Assembly (NCBI GenBank): GCA_900554625.1
Contig: USHP01000048.1
Coordinates: 1-9,445 of the forward strand
Source: an uncultured Eubacteriales bacterium
GTDB lineage: Bacteria; Bacillota; Clostridia; Oscillospirales; Oscillospiraceae
Direction of reading: 5' to 3'
DNA length: 9,445 nucleotides
Position numbers and translations under genes: made by a program. Under the pieces are notes generated by a model. It did not search any database, was not told where the DNA came from, and saw nothing but the letters and a program-made list of their open reading frames with translations. The number at the start of each line of letters is the position of its first letter. The first letter of the stretch is position 1. Positions 6,432-9,445 of this stretch are shown piece by piece.

Positions 6432-7160
6432 CTACCACAGATTGATGTATTTGCGATACTGGGTAGGCGCCATGCCATATTTTTCCTTAAAGGCTTTGCT
6501 GAAATGATACTGATTGGCAAACCCGCTTCGGTTGGCAATCTGGCTCAGAGGCCAGGCGGATTGCAGCAGCAGATTTCCCGCATATTCCAGTTTGATGTTG
6601 ATGATGAACTGTTTCGGCGTTTGCCCCACGGTTTTGACGAACAGGTTCCGCAGCGTCCGCTCCTGAATGGCAAACACCCGGCACAGCTCCCCCACCGTCA
6701 CGGTGGTCAGATTCTCCCGGATGAATGCCTCCATGGTCTGGATCATCCGCTGATTGTGAATCACCCGGGCAGAGCAGTTGGCGTTGCGGCCGATCAGCAG
6801 GTTCAGAGACTGAAACAGGGAAGCTGCCAAGTTCCAGTCCGCACATTTGGCGTATTGCAGACTGTTGCTCATAAGCAGCAGCATCAGCTGATCCGGAACA
6901 AAGCTCACCAGCTGGTTTGCCGCAATGGGGCAGGGGCCGAAAAACTCAAACCACCAGAATTTCCATTTTTCATCCTTGCACCGGTACGCCATATCGGTTT
7001 GCGGCTGCATGTACATCAGGGTATTGCTCTTGACCTGGATGGTGTGCTGGTTGTAGGTAATCAGGCCATTTCCCTGCAAGGTCACCACCAGATAGGTTTT
7101 TCCAGGGGTGATCTGCTTGTGGGGGATGTGGTATGTCTGGTCGGCATCTGGAAATGGGTC
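6432..7160 (-). pseudogene. AraC-family transcriptional regulator lacking its N-terminus
   Basis: The open frame from 7160 to the TAG at 6432-6434 encodes about 242 residues. It has part of an N-terminal cupin domain (TYLVVTLQGNGLITYN, KFWWFEFFGPC) and a complete C-terminal AraC DNA-binding domain (MEAFIRENLTTVTVGELC; IANRSGFANQYHFSKAFKEK; PTQYRKYINLW). Family members usually start roughly 15-30 residues further upstream. Here the frame hits a TAA at 7163-7161 and runs into URO-D-coding DNA on the other strand. The only in-frame start nearby is a GTG (7088) inside the cupin domain. The gene is therefore cut at about 7140-7160. It lies upstream of the sugar operon in the same direction and may have controlled it or the divergent methyltransferase genes. 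Confidence 0.8.
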
Positions 7161-7354
7161 TTAAGTTCATTGAGCTGGGCGTGGATATGGTCTGGCTGGG
7201 CGATGACATTGCCACCCAGCAGAATATGATGATCTCTCCTGCCATGTGGCGCCAATATTTCAAGCCCCGGTATGCCAAGATGTTTGAAGCCTTCAAGAAG
7301 GCCAATCCCAACATCAAGCTGACCTATTTTGGCATCGTCCTGTTTTCGGAGTAA
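7133..7354 (+). pseudogene. Internal fragment of a uroporphyrinogen-decarboxylase-family methyltransferase gene
   Basis: From about 7142 to 7326 the plus strand reads as a middle section of URO-D-family proteins: HLEMGLKFIELGVDMVWLGD, then DIATQQNMMISPAMWRQYF, FKPRYAKMFEAFKKANPNIK and LTY. In whole proteins LTY is normally followed by a HSDGN-type motif; here it turns into FGIVLFSE and a stop. Only about 60 of some 350 residues remain and both ends are lost, so no activity is expected. URO-D-family proteins in anaerobes often move methyl groups to or from corrinoid proteins, which fits the corrinoid activator next door. There is no promoter or ribosome binding site for this piece. Confidence 0.75.
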
Positions 7355-7358
7355 CGAT

Positions 7359-8821
7359 ATGGCAACAGTAACAATTTGGCAAGACGGTCAAAAACACACC
7401 CTTTCTTTTACCGGCAAGAAGCTTCTGCAAACTCTGCTTGCAGAGGGCGGATTGTCTTTGGATCATCCCTGCGGCGGCCGGGGCGTGTGCGGAAAGTGCG
7501 CCGTCCGGCTGGAAGGAGAAGTCTCCCCTCCCAATGAAGCAGAACAAAAAGCCGGTACCCGTCTGTCCTGTCAGGCGGAGGTTTGGGGCGATGCCCAGGT
7601 TTGGCTTCCGGACACCCAAGTCAACGAAATTGAGCTTTCCGGTACTGCTATGAACCCCGGCGACCAGGGGCAAAGCGGCATCGGCGCCGCCATTGATATT
7701 GGCACCACCACCCTGGCGCTGAAGCTGTATGACCTGTCCACCGGCGAAGCTGTGGCATCCGCTGCCGCCATGAATCCCCAGCGGGCCATTGCGGCAGACG
7801 TGATGGGCCGCATCGGTGCGGCGCTGAACGGTCAGGCTCAGCATCTGCAGGAGCAGATTCAGCAGGCTCTGACCCAGCTGTTGCAGCAGGCCTGCGCCAA
7901 AGCCGGGATTCGGTGGAAGATCTGAAAAAACTGGTGGTGGCTGGCAATACCACCATGCTCTATCTGCTGGTGGGCCGGAATCCGGAGTGCCTGAGCCACG
8001 CTCCCTTTGAAGCCGATCACCTGTTTGACGCGGAAGACACCCTGTTCGGCATTCCCACCTACTACCCGCCCCGCATGAATGCTTTCGTCGGTGCGGACAT
8101 TACCTGCGCCGTGGTGGCCAGCGGCATGTGCAATCAGAGCGACACCGCCTTGCTGTGCGACATCGGCACCAACGGCGAAATCGCCCTGTGGAAAGAGGGC
8201 AAGCTCTATGTCACCTCCACCGCTGCTGGCCCTGCCTTTGAAGGAGCAGGCATCTCCTGCGGCTGCGGCAGTGTCCCCGGAGCCATTGACCGGGTCTGGG
8301 TGGAAAACGGCGCCATTGCTGCCCATACCTTGGGCGAGCAGCCTGCGGTGGGTGTCTGCGGCTCTGGTCTGATTGACGCAGTGGCCGCTTTCCTGGAAAC
8401 CGAGGATATTGACGAAACCGGTGCAGCGGAGCTGGACGAGCTGCCTCTGCGGGACGGAATTTGCCTGCGGCCCAAGGATATCCGGGCGGTTCAGCTGGCA
8501 AAGGCCGCCATTGCCGCCGGAATCCAGACCCTGCTCCAGCTGGCAAACGTGCCCGAATCGGAAATCCGCCAGCTGTACATCGCCGGTGGATTTGGCAGCC
8601 ACCTGAACGTGGACAGTGCCGCCGCCATTGGTCTGATTCCCAAATCCCTGGTATCCCGGGTGCTCATCATCGGAAACGGCTCCCTGTCCGGTGCCGCCGA
8701 AATGCTGCTGCATTCTGCCCAGCAGGCATGAGGCCGTGTCCTGGCCAAGGAATCCCAGCATGTGAATCTGGGCGGAAACCCCAAGTTCAACGAAAACTAC
8801 ATGGAGCAGATTCTGTTCTAA
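7359..8821 (+). pseudogene. [2Fe-2S]/ASKHA corrinoid-activation protein (RACo/RamA-like), frameshifted with a late TGA
   Basis: The ATG at 7359 follows GGAG by seven bases. The N-terminus is a plant-type [2Fe-2S] ferredoxin domain with cysteines 38, 44, 47 and 71 (CGGRGVCGKC). An actin-like ATPase domain begins at DIGTTT (residues 113-118). Proteins of this build reduce inactive Co(II) corrinoid back to Co(I) at the cost of ATP in methyltransferase systems. After about residue 183 the frame is lost by one apparent missing base in GGG (7905-7907). The continuation (SVEDLKKLVVAGNTTM, CDIGTNGEIALW, AGPAFEGAGISCGCG, LYIAGGFGSHLNVDSAAAIG) lies in another frame. That frame meets TGA at 8729-8731, yet family-like sequence (HVNLGGNPKFNENYMEQILF) follows to TAA at 8819-8821. 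Repaired length is about 487 residues, typical for gut homologues. Confidence 0.88.
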
Positions 8822-8831
8822 GAAACTACTC

Positions 8832-8866
8832 AGGCCCTCCGGCGCTGCCGGAGGGCCTTGTTTTAA
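8832..8866 (+). terminator. Strong Rho-independent terminator after the corrinoid activator
   Basis: A 12-bp stem (8832-8843 with 8847-8858, GC-rich, loop GCT) is followed by TTGTTTTAA. It starts 11 bases after the TAA at 8819-8821, which supports that TAA, not the TGA at 8729, as the original gene end. The minus-strand side lacks a T tract, so it mainly acts on the plus-strand gene. Its tail touches the stop codon of the convergent gene. Confidence 0.85.
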
Positions 8867-9445
8867 TTCAGCGAAAAATCCTGCTGGGCAAAGGATTGCA
8901 GATGCTCGCCCATTTCGCTGCCGTAATAGGCAACAAAGGCTTCCATCACCTGCCGGGCCGCCTGCTTTCCTTCCTCAGCGAAGATGCCCTGGCACACCTT
9001 GCCGAAGGTGTAAAAAACATCGGCGCTATGGTAATCATACTCCCGAACCGCTCCGGGAATCCGGGCCAAATCCGTTTCCGGGGTAATCCCCGCATCTGCC
9101 ACGGAGAAGATACAGCGGTCCTGCCGCTGCATGGTCTGGACAGTACGGAAGGGAATTTCTCCATTGAATCCCTGGTTGATGGCCTCATCCAGAAGGTCGC
9201 AGTACAATAGGCCAGCCTCTTTTGCCTGGAATTTTTCAAAAGCCTCCAGCCAGGGGCATCGGCTTACTTGGTAGACATAATCCGGCTGCCAGGATACTAC
9301 CGCTGTCTGGCTGCAGCGGTTTTCCCGCAGCACAGCCTTCGATGGTCGCCACTGTCCATAACGGCAGAAGGTTACATAATCCAGCTTCTGCCCATCCCGG
9401 ATGGCGCTCTGGGCCATTCGGCTGCCCCGCTGGATGCCATAGCAC
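8863..9445 (-). CDS. L-2-amino-thiazoline-4-carboxylate hydrolase-family protein, N-terminus missing
   Basis: The frame is open from the right edge to TAA (8865-8863), giving 193 residues. An internal ATG at 9417 is not the true start, because family-like sequence (YGIQRGSRMAQSAIRDG) runs through it. Features recalled from the ATC-hydrolase family are seen: a central cysteine-aspartate segment (LLYCDLLDEAINQGFN) and a later basic/cysteine segment (RQDRCIFSVAD). The founding enzyme opens the thiazoline ring of 2-amino-thiazoline-4-carboxylate on the way to cysteine. Most Clostridia homologues have no assigned substrate, so only the family is claimed. It converges on the corrinoid activator and the frame shows no damage. 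A merely structural resemblance remains possible. Confidence 0.6.
   Translation of the reverse strand, partial: CYGIQRGSRMAQSAIRDGQKLDYVTFCRYGQWRPSKAVLRENRCSQTAVVSWQPDYVYQVSRCPWLEAFEKFQAKEAGLLYCDLLDEAINQGFNGEIPFRTVQTMQRQDRCIFSVADAGITPETDLARIPGAVREYDYHSADVFYTFGKVCQGIFAEEGKQAARQVMEAFVAYYGSEMGEHLQSFAQQDFSLN

Noticed and set aside
6099..7229. Plus-strand open frames across 6099-7229, partly in the non-coding region
   Set aside because: Most of the length is antisense to the AraC gene; the non-coding part has no ribosome binding site and no recognisable protein motif.
1960..8731. UGA read as a sense codon (tryptophan code or selenocysteine) to explain the two in-frame TGAs
   Set aside because: TGA ends the MATE, ATPase and permease genes at the expected lengths and TGG is used for tryptophan throughout. 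Neither TGA lies in a known selenocysteine context, and frameshifts in the same two genes point to lesions.
1..9445. CRISPR arrays, tRNA or rRNA genes, insertion-sequence ends, phage attachment sites
   Set aside because: No spaced repeats, cloverleaf, transposase or terminal inverted repeats were found. The junctions near 7145 and 7326 show no insertion-sequence remnants that I can recognise.

Overview
The window looks like a piece of a gut-type Firmicutes (Clostridia, probably Oscillospirales/Ruminococcaceae-like) genome. This rests on lipoproteins with a short KK/RK signal peptide, a lipobox cysteine and an Ala/Glu/Thr-rich linker, strong AGGAGG-type ribosome binding sites, AraC regulators beside sugar ABC transporters, a corrinoid-activating ASKHA protein, and a MATE pump behind a guanidine-IV-like leader. 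The assignment is inference from gene content and style; no rRNA or marker gene is present.

Layout, left to right. (1) 1-157, minus: start of a secreted lipoprotein with its own promoter and a folded 5' leader. (2) 412-1845, plus: promoter, a structured leader ending in a terminator-like stem with seven T, then an intact MATE efflux pump. (3) 1842-2738, plus: a near-perfect sigma-A promoter whose -35 box covers the MATE stop codon, then an AraC-family regulator broken by an in-frame TGA and a one-base frameshift. A hairpin terminator separates it from the convergent operon. (4) 5984-2801, minus: a pentose-type ABC operon, ATPase then permease (4-base overlap) then substrate-binding lipoprotein. 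The first two genes are intact; the binding protein lacks most of its N-lobe. (5) 5985-6431: non-coding, with the probable operon promoter, an 8+8 palindrome and a short direct repeat. (6) 7160-6432, minus: a second AraC regulator without its N-terminus. (7) 7142-7326, plus: an internal scrap of a uroporphyrinogen-decarboxylase-family (corrinoid methyltransferase-type) gene. (8) 7359-8821, plus: a [2Fe-2S]/ASKHA corrinoid activator with a one-base frameshift and a late in-frame TGA, followed by a strong terminator. (9) 9445-8863, minus: a protein resembling the L-2-amino-thiazoline-4-carboxylate hydrolase family, running off the right edge.

How the genes fit together: the MATE pump is probably switched on by guanidine through its leader. 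The ABC operon would import a sugar, with an AraC protein as a likely local regulator. The URO-D scrap plus the ASKHA protein are remnants of a corrinoid-dependent methyl-transfer module, in which a URO-D-type methyltransferase works with a corrinoid protein that the ASKHA protein reactivates.

The most striking property is damage. Two AraC genes, the binding protein, the URO-D gene and the ASKHA gene are all broken, while the MATE pump, ATPase and permease are clean. Both frameshifts are apparent one-base losses in homopolymers and both premature stops are TGA. Either this locus is decaying or the contig carries sequencing and assembly errors; raw reads would decide.
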